Translations under genes and position numbers: made by a program
Source: JAFGOM01 sp964428385
GTDB taxonomy: Archaea; Halobacteriota; Methanomicrobia; Methanomicrobiales; Methanospirillaceae
NCBI GenBank assembly: GCA_964428385.1
Contig: CAYRYR010000020.1
Coordinates: forward strand, 1-32,280
DNA length: 32,280 bases
Direction of reading: 5' to 3'
Notes under the pieces: generated by a model
What the model was told of the DNA's origin: nothing
The model's database searches: none
Seen by the model: only the letters and a program-made list of their open reading frames with translations
Part shown: in pieces, positions 1 to 7,594 of the stretch
How positions within the stretch are numbered: the first letter of the stretch is position 1
Layout of the letters: every line of letters begins with the position of its first letter

Positions 1-71
1 TGTTCCATTTTACGTTACGAATTCAAATCGCAGAGGAGCGCAGAGCGGGGAACCAGGTGTCTGATTTTCTG

Positions 72-98
72 TTAATCTCAGCCCCCTTCTGAGGTTAA
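72..98. repeat. Strong hairpin in the left-end non-coding stretch
   Basis: Bases 72-81 (TTAATCTCAG) pair with 89-98 (CTGAGGTTAA) around a 7-base loop of mostly C; read on the plus strand the only non-Watson-Crick pair is one U-G. No T-run follows on either strand, so it is not an obvious terminator. The stretch 1-299 contains no gene that I can support. The hairpin lies about 200 bases beyond the end of the minus-strand operon and could mark its mRNA 3' end, or belong to something left of the window. Confidence 0.4.
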
Positions 99-127
99 AT
101 TAGTTCAATCGGAGGGACAATTATTGA

Positions 128-196
128 AGTTGAAACAGTCTCTGCCGTCCTCTCTGGTTAGATCATTTCAATTATCAAGAGAATGTTGTTTCAACT
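128..196. repeat. 10-bp inverted repeat pair, widely spaced
   Basis: AGTTGAAACA at 128-137 is exactly the reverse complement of TGTTTCAACT at 187-196, with 49 bases between. The core resembles the GTTGAAAC/GTTTCAAC ends of many archaeal CRISPR repeats, but no further copies or regular spacing exist here. It is non-coding and its function is unknown. Confidence 0.35.
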
Positions 197-299
197 GGAA
201 AATAGATGTAGAGAGTGAAAACATGATTGGCAATACCATTTGAAAATCGACAGAACCAATAGATTCACCCATTTTTAAGTTATTCACTAATTTTGTCTG

Positions 300-1043
300 T
301 TAAAGTAAAGTGCCCAGGATAATAAGGATGCTAATTATCACCGGCTGGTGGAGTAGGTAGATAATAAGTGAGTGTCGCCCGGCAGCTGCAAAGGGAGCCA
401 TGCAGAGATGAACACAATTTTGTCTGGTAATTTTTCTAAAACATGTTATTCCATTTGGATACAGAAGAGAACCGATGCCCATCCCCAACAGAAAGACTCC
501 AAACCATGGCAACATGGGTTCATAATCAACAGAATAAAATGTATCCGGATGAATGCCGATTGGAATAAGCCAGAACGGTCCTGAAAATTGTGTCATGAGA
601 GGTGTTATCAGGATGATACAAAAGCCGATAAGGGCATTTATGAATCGCAGACGCAAAAAGAAAGGTGTAAGGATGACACACACACCTATCAGGTGCAATA
701 TTCCAAAGACTACGTATCCTGATCCGCCAAGAAACAGATACGTGCAAAGGCTGATAAGCATCCCAAGTAGAATGAGACCAAGGCCACGACGCAGAAATTT
801 CCATAAGATCTCTTTTTTTCCTTTCTCTCTTTCTGCCCGTGATCCACTGATAGTCACTGATACTCCTGCAATACCAATAAACAGGATCGTAGTTGTCAAT
901 CCAAAATAGTAAAAAAAGCCAGTACGATATACAGTACTGGAGAGATACTGCAGATACGCAAGATCATACACGAGATGAAATATCACCATCATGATGATAG
1001 CTACACCTCGGGCAGCATCCAGTTCTATAAAGCGTTCAGACAT
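300..1043 (-). CDS. DUF1624 / HGSNAT-type multi-pass membrane protein
   Basis: This is a predicted integral membrane protein of about 247 residues with some seven hydrophobic helices. It begins with ERFIELDAARGVAIIMM, the N-terminal signature of the DUF1624 family, which is related to heparan-alpha-glucosaminide N-acetyltransferase and to other membrane acyltransferases. The conserved first-helix Asp and Arg are present, and the last helix carries the family-like LIIYLLHQP motif. The frame is open upstream to 1094, but that start would lie inside the preceding gene and put 17 residues before the family's usual N-terminus, so I chose the ATG at 1043, 20 bases after that gene's stop; no clear Shine-Dalgarno supports either. 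It is the last gene of the fum-kor-suc cluster. The family is known to move acyl groups onto extracytoplasmic sugars in some members; the substrate here is unknown. Confidence 0.8.
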   Translation of the reverse strand: MSERFIELDAARGVAIIMMVIFHLVYDLAYLQYLSSTVYRTGFFYYFGLTTTILFIGIAGVSVTISGSRAEREKGKKEILWKFLRRGLGLILLGMLISLCTYLFLGGSGYVVFGILHLIGVCVILTPFFLRLRFINALIGFCIILITPLMTQFSGPFWLIPIGIHPDTFYSVDYEPMLPWFGVFLLGMGIGSLLYPNGITCFRKITRQNCVHLCMAPFAAAGRHSLIIYLLHQPVIISILIILGTLL

Positions 1044-1063
1044 GTGCACAGGGATTATGGTGG

Positions 1064-2158
1064 TTATCCCTGTTCTGAACCACAGGACGGACAAAATCGT
1101 GCTTTTATAGGGATTTTCACTCCACAGATAGAACAGGGACGAATATCAGTTTCGCCACTACTACGGTTCTGATAGGATCTACGCAGTCTGTGCTGACGAA
1201 ATATTGGTTTTTCAACATGAATGATGAGGGTATCTGGTTCTGATTCAGAATCCCTGCCTTTTAGATCATGTGTCTTTTCAGACTGGGATGGATGTTCATG
1301 ATGAATGAAATCTGGTTCTTCGTCTGTTATCTCTATAATCTCATCTGCTACAGATGTATCCTCCTGGTGCCTCTCACGGGATTGCCCCGCCCGGTAGATC
1401 TCAACACCTTCACCAGTCTCACCATCAATAATCTCTGAGTCATCTGGCATTGCACCCTTTTGTTTCCGTACCTGTTTTAATTCTCTCTTCGGTTTTGAAA
1501 CAATATTATGGGGTGATGGAGTTGGAATGAAATCTTTTACTTCTTCTCTCTCTTCTTTTTCAGTACGCTTTTTGGTATCTGATCCTGGCATTCTGGATTC
1601 TTCACGATGTTTTTCGTCATCTCTATTCTCATAGGTATCTTCAACTGAGTATGGTTCATGGCCAGGACCTTTGTTGAGATACACTGAATCATATTCGGGT
1701 ATATCTGTCTGTTCTGCCTGAAGAGGTATCTCATGTGAATAGATATGTTCATGTTCAGGTTCAGGAAGATGTGCCAGATCCCGTAAAGCCCGGATCCATT
1801 CAGCACATTCATTAGCTCCTCCAATGGAACCTGAAAAGATAAATCGCATCTGCTTGACAGCCTCTCCTATATCTACTGAGAGAAAGAGAGATGCTCCTGT
1901 TCCCTGATGATCAGGGTCGCGTTCCACATCACTGATTGTATGAAGTGAGATCTCTTTTGCAACCACTCCATGGTCAGCATAAGTATCCATAAGGATGATT
2001 CGTTTGTTTGAGAGGACAACATAGAATGGATGATCTTTAATCCGAATCCCATTACAGTACCTGATAAGAGCCTCTCCAATGCCCAGTACGGCAAACGGAT
2101 TTATTGAATCAGAGCCCAAATCTGATAGGTCTTCTTTCGGTTTTCTTTCTTCAGCCAT
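1064..2158 (-). CDS. PH-like domain protein with C-terminal zinc ribbon, function unknown
   Basis: I do not recognise this 364-residue protein as a named family. Residues of about 20-130 resemble a bacterial/archaeal PH or GRAM-like fold: short beta strands such as FYVVLSNKRIILMD and a closing amphipathic helix AEWIRALRDLAHL. Residues of about 135-335 are highly charged, rich in Glu, Asp, Lys and Ser, and probably disordered. The C-terminus is a compact zinc ribbon with two CxxC knuckles (CSIC and CPSC, 10 residues between). A TTG lies directly before the ATG at 2158; the ATG is preferred because GAGGG sits 7 bases upstream. It begins 13 bases after the sucD stop and so is probably in the same transcript. 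Fusion of a PH-like domain to a zinc ribbon through a long linker suggests an adaptor or membrane-associated regulator rather than an enzyme; this is inference. Confidence 0.8.
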   Translation of the reverse strand: MAEERKPKEDLSDLGSDSINPFAVLGIGEALIRYCNGIRIKDHPFYVVLSNKRIILMDTYADHGVVAKEISLHTISDVERDPDHQGTGASLFLSVDIGEAVKQMRFIFSGSIGGANECAEWIRALRDLAHLPEPEHEHIYSHEIPLQAEQTDIPEYDSVYLNKGPGHEPYSVEDTYENRDDEKHREESRMPGSDTKKRTEKEEREEVKDFIPTPSPHNIVSKPKRELKQVRKQKGAMPDDSEIIDGETGEGVEIYRAGQSRERHQEDTSVADEIIEITDEEPDFIHHEHPSQSEKTHDLKGRDSESEPDTLIIHVEKPIFRQHRLRRSYQNRSSGETDIRPCSICGVKIPIKARFCPSCGSEQG

Positions 2159-2171
2159 CAATTAGCCCTCG

Positions 2172-3047
2172 TTATAGTAGTTCCTGTATCATTGAAGGTA
2201 TCGTTGAGAGACGCGAAGCAACAGGAATACCAATTGCCTGGAGGCGTTTTATCTTTGTAATGGCATCGCCTTCCCCCCCTGAAACAATGGCTCCGGCATG
2301 TCCCATTCGTTTCTCAGGTGGTGCTGTTGTTCCTGCAATAAACACAACAACAGGAATATCGCACTCTTGTGCTGTTAGTGCTCCTTCTTCTTCAAGGTTG
2401 CCCCCGAGCTCGCCAAGAAGTACCACCGCTTTTGTCTCTGTATCCTCAAAAAACCGGTGGATGACATCAACAAAGGTCTGACCGATTACCGGATCACCGC
2501 CAATCCCGACAACGGTGCTCTGTCCGATACCGGCTCTGGAGAGTTCATGAACAACCTCATAGGTAAGGGTACCGCTTCGGGAGATGACACCAACATTGCC
2601 CCGGCGGTAAAGGTGGGAAGGCATGATACCAAGACTGCACTCACCTGGAGAGAGAATTCCCGGGCAGTTTGGACCGATGACCTGACATCCTTTTGTATCA
2701 GCATATGCAATGGCACGCATCACATCATGAACCGGGATGTGTTCTGTTACAGCTACCACGAGTTCTATTCCTGCATCTGCAGCTTCCATAATAGAATCTC
2801 CAGCAGCACTTCCAGGAACAAACATCACAGTTGTGGTGGCATCATGGTTCTTTATTGCATCACGGACTGAGGAGTAGACTGGGATGTCATGGACAATTGT
2901 ACCCCCTTTTCCGGGAGTTACGCCGGCAACAACTCCGGTCCCTCCGACCTCACGGGCATACTGGTTCATCAGATTGATATGAAATGAGCCCTGTCTTCCG
3001 GTTGCTCCCTGAACAATAATTCCTGTGTTTTTGTCAGCATATATCAT
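2172..3047 (-). CDS. sucD: Succinate--CoA ligase (ADP-forming) subunit alpha
   Basis: The alpha subunit of succinyl-CoA synthetase binds CoA and carries the phosphohistidine intermediate. The 291-residue length matches the family (about 290). The N-terminal Rossmann CoA-binding motif GATGRQGSFH is at residues 14-23. The active-site histidine lies in GHAGAIV, H250. Its ATG overlaps the sucC stop by four bases (ATGA), so the two subunits are probably translationally coupled, as expected for a stoichiometric complex. In this organism the enzyme most likely runs in the direction succinate + CoA + ATP to succinyl-CoA, feeding the Kor enzyme encoded immediately upstream. ADP/ATP rather than GDP/GTP specificity is assumed from the microbial family and not visible in the sequence. 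Confidence 0.96.
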   Translation of the reverse strand: MIYADKNTGIIVQGATGRQGSFHINLMNQYAREVGGTGVVAGVTPGKGGTIVHDIPVYSSVRDAIKNHDATTTVMFVPGSAAGDSIMEAADAGIELVVAVTEHIPVHDVMRAIAYADTKGCQVIGPNCPGILSPGECSLGIMPSHLYRRGNVGVISRSGTLTYEVVHELSRAGIGQSTVVGIGGDPVIGQTFVDVIHRFFEDTETKAVVLLGELGGNLEEEGALTAQECDIPVVVFIAGTTAPPEKRMGHAGAIVSGGEGDAITKIKRLQAIGIPVASRLSTIPSMIQELL

Positions 3048-4129
3048 ATCGCTGCCCTCACTGCTGCTGTAACGACCTCTTCCATCGTATCAAGCATAGT
3101 ATATCCGTGTTCTTTTAAGATGCGCCGACCTTCCTCTTCATTTGTGCCGGCAAGCCGTACAACAATCTTTTGTGAGACTCCCGCCTCAACGATGCCTTTT
3201 GCAACCTCATCACATCGGGTTATGCCCCCAAGCAGGTTAACAACGATAACTGATACCCGGGGAACATCCCCTAGTAGTCGGACGGCAAATGAGACACGAT
3301 CTTTATCAGCCCCACCACCGACATCAAGAAAATTCGCTGGAGTCCCGCCGCTATTCGTGATAAGATCGACTGTTGCCATTGTCAGGCCGGCTCCATTTCC
3401 AATAACTCCTATTGTACCTTCCAGTTCGACAAAAGAAAATCCGTGATCTTCAGCAAGGCGTTCACGTTCGTTCAAATCCCTGTTTTCTTTTATTCCCTGC
3501 CTGAACAGGGCATTGTCATCAATGATAAGTTTTGCATCAGCAGCATACACTCCCTCTTTTGTGGTAACAAGCGGGTTTATCTCTGCCAGCAATGCATCAT
3601 TGGCGATAAACGCTTTATACAGCTGATTTATTGTCTCTCCAAGTTCTTTTGGGGCATTGCCAATAAGGTACCGTCTGATATACAGCGGGACATCAGTCAG
3701 GAGGGGGTGAATATATGCCCGCCTGAGCGCCTCTGGATCCTGCTTTGCTGTCTCTTCTATGTCGACACCACCGGTATCTGCAAAGAGGATGACTGGCATT
3801 TTTCTGGCCCTGTCAATGGTTATTGACACATAATATTCATGCTCAATGTGTAGTCGTTCTTCTACTAAAACCCGGTTTACTACCAGTCCCTTAATGGTGC
3901 GGCCAAAAAGTTCCTGTATTGTGTCAGGAGCAGTCTTCTGTGTTGCCATGAGCACTCCCCCTGCTTTTCCCCGGCCCCCAATGTCTACCTGGGCCTTGAC
4001 GACTATCTCATCACCAAGAGATGCAATTGTCTTATGATAATCATCTCCTCTCTGTATCATTACTCCCTGTGGAACTTTGATACCTGAGCCTTGAAAGATA
4101 ATTTTCGCTTCGTGTTCCTGTATTTTCAC
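3044..4129 (-). CDS. sucC: Succinate--CoA ligase (ADP-forming) subunit beta
   Basis: The beta subunit has an N-terminal ATP-grasp nucleotide-binding domain and a C-terminal ligase-CoA domain. It opens with the family motif MKIQEHEAKIIF. The phosphate-binding and ligase elements LDVGGGA and NLLGGITRCDEVAKG are present in the second half. The 361-residue length is slightly short of the bacterial form (about 388) but normal for archaea. The start is GTG at 4129, overlapping the korC stop (GTGA), with GGGGAG six bases upstream. It partners with sucD, which begins inside its stop codon. The role inferred from context is succinate activation for reductive carboxylation to 2-oxoglutarate. Confidence 0.96.
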   Translation of the reverse strand: MKIQEHEAKIIFQGSGIKVPQGVMIQRGDDYHKTIASLGDEIVVKAQVDIGGRGKAGGVLMATQKTAPDTIQELFGRTIKGLVVNRVLVEERLHIEHEYYVSITIDRARKMPVILFADTGGVDIEETAKQDPEALRRAYIHPLLTDVPLYIRRYLIGNAPKELGETINQLYKAFIANDALLAEINPLVTTKEGVYAADAKLIIDDNALFRQGIKENRDLNERERLAEDHGFSFVELEGTIGVIGNGAGLTMATVDLITNSGGTPANFLDVGGGADKDRVSFAVRLLGDVPRVSVIVVNLLGGITRCDEVAKGIVEAGVSQKIVVRLAGTNEEEGRRILKEHGYTMLDTMEEVVTAAVRAAI

Positions 4130-4665
4130 AGAGATCTCCCCTGTTCTGCCAGTAAAAATCCAAGTTTCATTGCGTTTATATTCAGATCTTCGGTTCCTTT
4201 TGGAACACTAGTGAGAATTCCCTGTTTAAGAGCTTCTTTTGTGACAATACCTGTTGCACATACAAGACTCCCGAGCATTACAATATTGGCAACAATAATC
4301 TTACCAAGCCCGTTCTTAGCCTCACTGCTTGCAGGAATCTCAAAAAATGTACAGGCTGGTCTGTCATGAACGAGTCCGGAATCAAGAATCATTATTGCAC
4401 CTGGTGGAGCATTAATTCCATATTTTATGTATCCTTCCTGGCTCATGATGACATAGATATCAGGAGAGGTCACCTCCGGATAGAGAATCTCATCATCATC
4501 AATGACAACGGCACTCATCGAAGCTCCTCCACGTGCTTCCGGTCCATATACCTGTGTCTGCACTGCGTATTTGTTATCATAGAGTGCTGCAGCACGACCA
4601 AGGATTACAGCTGAGAGGATAATTCCCTGTCCTCCAAAGCCTGAAAAACGGATCTCATGTCTCAT
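4126..4665 (-). CDS. korC: 2-oxoglutarate:ferredoxin oxidoreductase subunit gamma
   Basis: This is the gamma subunit of the four-part CoA-acylating 2-oxoacid:ferredoxin oxidoreductase (KorABCD), 179 residues. It starts MRHEIRFSGFGGQGIILS, the classic gamma-subunit N-terminus with its GFGGQG motif. The frame is open further upstream to 4764, but that part lies wholly inside korB, so the ATG at 4665 is chosen; it overlaps the korB stop by four bases. The motif YGPEARGGASMS, typical of gamma subunits, is also present. The complex carboxylates succinyl-CoA with reduced ferredoxin to make 2-oxoglutarate, or runs the reverse. Placement between korB and sucC supports the 2-oxoglutarate substrate over pyruvate or branched oxoacids. 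Confidence 0.94.
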   Translation of the reverse strand: MRHEIRFSGFGGQGIILSAVILGRAAALYDNKYAVQTQVYGPEARGGASMSAVVIDDDEILYPEVTSPDIYVIMSQEGYIKYGINAPPGAIMILDSGLVHDRPACTFFEIPASSEAKNGLGKIIVANIVMLGSLVCATGIVTKEALKQGILTSVPKGTEDLNINAMKLGFLLAEQGRSL

Positions 4666-5450
4666 ATAAGAACCCCCATAGCAGGCCGTGATCTTCTGAT
4701 AAACTCGCCGACAACAAAATCCTCGGTAGTGATATCTTCTCCCCGCTCCTGCATCCGCATCCATTTCTGACGGAGTACTGCATGATCTCTTAAATATCGC
4801 ACCTGTTCACCCACATCACGAAGGCGGTTTCTCCTGCCATATGATGTCGGGCACTGGGTCATTACCTCGATGAATGAGAAACCAGGGGTCAAAAGTCCGT
4901 TATTTACCGCTTTCGTCAGTTCAGTGACATGATATGAGGTCCATCTGGCTACATAGTTTGCGCCTGCAGCGACTGCAAGGTTACAGAGATCAAAAGGCAT
5001 CTCTGCTGAGCCATATGGTGTTGTAGTTGACTTTTTTCCAAGAGGTGTCAGAGGGCTTCCCTGTCCTCCGGTCATCCCATAGATGTAGTTATTCATACAG
5101 ACGACGGTAATATCGATATTGCGGCGACATGCATGAATAAAATGGTTTCCTCCGATGGCGCCAAGATCTCCATCCCCGGTGAATACAATAATGTGGAGTT
5201 TTGGCTTTGCCAGCTTGACACCGGTTGCAAATGCAATTGCCCTCCCATGTGTTGTGTGAAGTGAATCTGTGGTGATATATCCGGGAGCACGGGAAGAACA
5301 CCCGATTCCGGAGATAAAGACTGTATCATCTATTTTCCAGCCTGTATCAAAAACAGCCTGTAATACACAATTGATGATGGTTCCATTTCCACAACCAGAA
5401 CAGTAGATATGTGGTAACCGGTCCTGCCGGTACCAGTCATCTAAATTCAT
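4662..5450 (-). CDS. korB: 2-oxoglutarate:ferredoxin oxidoreductase subunit beta (TPP-binding)
   Basis: The beta subunit holds thiamine pyrophosphate and, in the family, helps ligate an Fe-S cluster. At 262 residues it is of usual size. The N-terminal CSGCGNG (C17, C20) and a third Cys at GIGCSSR are typical cluster-region cysteines. The TPP/Mg motif begins GDGD at residues 92-95 and ends with the Asn pair at 120-121, followed by YGMTGGQ. The ATG overlaps the korA stop by four bases. Known beta subunits of both 2-oxoglutarate and 2-oxoisovalerate enzymes share these motifs; the neighbouring sucCD and the D-A-B-C order argue for 2-oxoglutarate. Confidence 0.94.
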   Translation of the reverse strand: MNLDDWYRQDRLPHIYCSGCGNGTIINCVLQAVFDTGWKIDDTVFISGIGCSSRAPGYITTDSLHTTHGRAIAFATGVKLAKPKLHIIVFTGDGDLGAIGGNHFIHACRRNIDITVVCMNNYIYGMTGGQGSPLTPLGKKSTTTPYGSAEMPFDLCNLAVAAGANYVARWTSYHVTELTKAVNNGLLTPGFSFIEVMTQCPTSYGRRNRLRDVGEQVRYLRDHAVLRQKWMRMQERGEDITTEDFVVGEFIRRSRPAMGVLI

Positions 5451-6559
5451 AGGTATTCCTCTATTACAGCCATCAATTCATCCGGGGTATGCAGTTCTCC
5501 TCCAATCTTGCTCACCGATCTGACCGGGATTTTTGTATGCCTTTGTATCTCCCGCGAGATCATACCAAGATTGAGTTCAGGGACGATAAACACGGTTGCC
5601 TGTGAAAACTTACTAAGCAGGTTCTCTGGAAATGGCCAGACCATTCTGAGCCTGAGATAGCCAATATCGCTCCTCCCTTCTTTCTCACAATCATGAAATA
5701 CCTGTCGCACGGTCCTCACCGGAGATCCGTAACAGATAAAAACAATTGACGCATCATCGTTTTTAATTTCATAATCTGCAATATCGTGACGTTTATTCTC
5801 GATTTTATTAACGAGGCGGGTTACCAGTTTTGCATGCCGCTCTGGATTGGTCGTATCAGGATACCCTCGCTCATCATGGGTCAGGCCGGTAACCGGGATT
5901 CGAAATCCGGTTCCAAAAGGTGCAAAACCCGGGATGAGATCATCGTCAGGTTCAAATGGAAGAGTACCCTTTTGTAATGGTTTACGTCCGGTAATTGGAA
6001 CTGTATCTGGAATTGTAATCCGTTCCCGCATATGGCCAATTACTTCATCAGCCATCACAAAAACCGGTGTTCTGAACTGGTCTGCAAGATTAAATGCTTG
6101 TGCCGTAAGCTCATAGCACTCCTGTACACTGGAAGGAGAGAGCGCTATAGCACTGTTATCACCGTGTGAGCCGTACTTACATTGCATCATATCTCCCTGT
6201 GATGCCATGGTTGGCTGACCGGTAGAAGGACCGCCACGCTGGATATTGACAATAACACATGGTGTCTCGGTCATGATTGCATACCCGATGTTCTCCATCA
6301 TAAGAGAAAAACCAGGACCGCTTGTTGCGGTCATTGCACGTATCCCTGTCCAAGATGCACCAATGACTGATGCTATCCCGGCGATTTCATCTTCCATCTG
6401 GATGAAACACCCGTCCTTAATTTTCGGAAGTTTCAGAGCCATATGTTCAGCGATTTCGGTTGACGGGGTGATGGGGTACCCGCCAAAGAATTTACAACCT
6501 GCTGCGAGCGCTCCCTCTGCACAGGCAATATTTCCCTGAAGGAATTCAATTCGGCTCAA
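5447..6559 (-). CDS. korA: 2-oxoglutarate:ferredoxin oxidoreductase subunit alpha
   Basis: The alpha subunit contributes the pyrimidine-side TPP-binding domain and the C-terminal transketolase-like domain, 370 residues, normal for the family. Visible motifs are GGYPITPSTEIAEHM near the N-terminus, the conserved MEDEIA glutamate region, and TATSGPGFSLM. The start codon is TTG at 6559, overlapping the korD stop as TTGA, with GGAG eight bases upstream; no in-frame ATG lies nearby and the N-terminus matches the family at this point. A rare start inside an overlap may tune the ratio of alpha to the small ferredoxin subunit; this is inference. Confidence 0.94.
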   Translation of the reverse strand: MSRIEFLQGNIACAEGALAAGCKFFGGYPITPSTEIAEHMALKLPKIKDGCFIQMEDEIAGIASVIGASWTGIRAMTATSGPGFSLMMENIGYAIMTETPCVIVNIQRGGPSTGQPTMASQGDMMQCKYGSHGDNSAIALSPSSVQECYELTAQAFNLADQFRTPVFVMADEVIGHMRERITIPDTVPITGRKPLQKGTLPFEPDDDLIPGFAPFGTGFRIPVTGLTHDERGYPDTTNPERHAKLVTRLVNKIENKRHDIADYEIKNDDASIVFICYGSPVRTVRQVFHDCEKEGRSDIGYLRLRMVWPFPENLLSKFSQATVFIVPELNLGMISREIQRHTKIPVRSVSKIGGELHTPDELMAVIEEYL

Positions 6560-6828
6560 TATTCAATCTCCACATTTTGTGCATCGTATTGCTCATTGGC
6601 AACCCAGGAAATTGCCTGATCCGGGCATATCATACTGCACAATCCACAGAGCTGCCGTCCGTAGAGATTCATAAGTCTGCAGTTTGTACATCGCTCAGGT
6701 CTGTCAAGAATAGGGGTGTAGATGCCCCGTTTGTTCGGCTCTTTTCCTGGCTGAAAAATTGCATATGGACAGACCATAGTACATATATTGCAGCCTTTAC
6801 ATCGGGTTTCGTCAATGAAAATTTTCAT
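6556..6828 (-). CDS. korD: 2-oxoglutarate:ferredoxin oxidoreductase subunit delta (2x[4Fe-4S] ferredoxin)
   Basis: This 90-residue ferredoxin-like subunit shuttles electrons between the Kor active site and free ferredoxin. The first cluster motif is canonical: C10, C13, C16 and C20-Pro. The second is stretched: C47xxC50, then ten residues, then C61xxC64xxxC68-Pro, instead of a compact CxxCxxCxxxCP. Five cysteines are therefore available for the second cluster, and C50 or C47 could be a non-ligand. The ATG overlaps the fumB stop by four bases (ATGA). It is the first gene of a korDABC set. Confidence 0.93.
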   Translation of the reverse strand: MKIFIDETRCKGCNICTMVCPYAIFQPGKEPNKRGIYTPILDRPERCTNCRLMNLYGRQLCGLCSMICPDQAISWVANEQYDAQNVEIEY

Positions 6829-7376
6829 TTTCCCGGTTTCCTGTTCTGTTGAGATGCAAAAACTGCCTGTGCCTGCTGAATAACGGAATCATAGAGATCG
6901 CCACCATAGGCATCCATGGCAACAACAAGGGGAAGATTATCCAGTTGAATTTTCCAGACTGCTTCAGCCATACCCAGATCCTGAAAATACCCGCCAGTCA
7001 GCGTCATATGGGCAGCAGCAAGGTTTGCACAACCTCCGGTGAATGCAAAATAGACTGCCCTTCCGGCGAGTTGTTCTCTGACTTCTGCATTCATCCCCCC
7101 TTTTCCAATAAGACCCTTGATGCCGGCATCAAGCATTGCTCTTGTAAGCGGGTTCATTCTCGCAGAGGTGGTAGGACCTGCAATGAGAAGGGTTTGCCCG
7201 GAAATTACCGGCCCGCAATGATAAATTACCGCTCCCTGTGGATCAAATGGGATACCTTCTTTTATCATCCGCAGATGTGCTTCGTCTCTTGCTGTATATA
7301 TTTCACCAGAGAGAAAAACCTGATCACCTGCGGTAAGGTTGAGGATTTCATCACCAAGAGGGGTACAAAGATTCAC
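6825..7376 (-). CDS. fumB: Fumarate hydratase class I, beta subunit
   Basis: This is the C-terminal (beta) half of a split class I fumarase, 183 residues, which with the alpha subunit interconverts malate and fumarate. Characteristic segments are TPLGDEILNLTAGD, LSGEIYTARD, GPTTSARM, IGKGGM and GGCANLAA. The open frame runs on upstream to 7520 with a hydrophobic stretch that could pass for a signal peptide, but family members begin at the TPLGDE segment. I chose the GTG at 7376 because GGAGGAG lies six to eight bases before it. It is the first gene of the run of 4-base overlaps that continues to sucD. Related beta subunits of L(+)-tartrate dehydratase are similar, but the context favours fumarase. 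Confidence 0.92.
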   Translation of the reverse strand: MNLCTPLGDEILNLTAGDQVFLSGEIYTARDEAHLRMIKEGIPFDPQGAVIYHCGPVISGQTLLIAGPTTSARMNPLTRAMLDAGIKGLIGKGGMNAEVREQLAGRAVYFAFTGGCANLAAAHMTLTGGYFQDLGMAEAVWKIQLDNLPLVVAMDAYGGDLYDSVIQQAQAVFASQQNRKPGK

Positions 7377-7561
7377 GTTTGTCTCCTCCTGTCCCAATAA
7401 GAGATTTCCAAGTAGAATGAATTGATGTATGCACCTTTTTACGAGATTCCGGTTCGTGGTGTAGTATGCTATGCACATTGCAGCGACAGACCAGAATATG
7501 AGAGGTACTGTTTTTCGCATCTGCCGTGCTAATCATCAGTATTTATTGGGAAAGAGACGGT

Positions 7562-7568
7562 AAAAAAA
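7562..7568 (-). terminator. Oligo-T tract after fumA
   Basis: Seven consecutive T on the minus strand begin 27 bases after the fumA stop. Oligo-T tracts are the known intrinsic termination signal in archaea. It lies in the 218-bp space between fumA and fumB, which otherwise holds only a poor TATA-like AATAAATA (about 7540-7547) and no convincing gene. It may reduce read-through from fumA into fumB-korDABC-sucCD. Confidence 0.45.
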
Positions 7569-7594
7569 TAGCTCATATCTTCTGACCATACTGA

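Noticed and set aside
1..50. tRNA 3' end suggested by a TTCAAAT sequence at about 21-27
   Set aside because: The flanking bases do not form a T-stem, and no acceptor stem or other arms are present.
128..196. CRISPR array suggested by GTTGAAAC/GTTTCAAC
   Set aside because: Only two copies in opposite orientation exist, without regular spacers or longer repeat identity.
2104..2870. Antisense open frames over sucD
   Set aside because: They are mirror frames of a well-recognised gene, without start signals or domain content.
7377..7520. Upstream extension of fumB with a hydrophobic segment like a signal peptide
   Set aside because: Fumarase beta is cytoplasmic and family members begin at the TPLGDE segment; GGAGGAG before the GTG at 7376 marks the real start.
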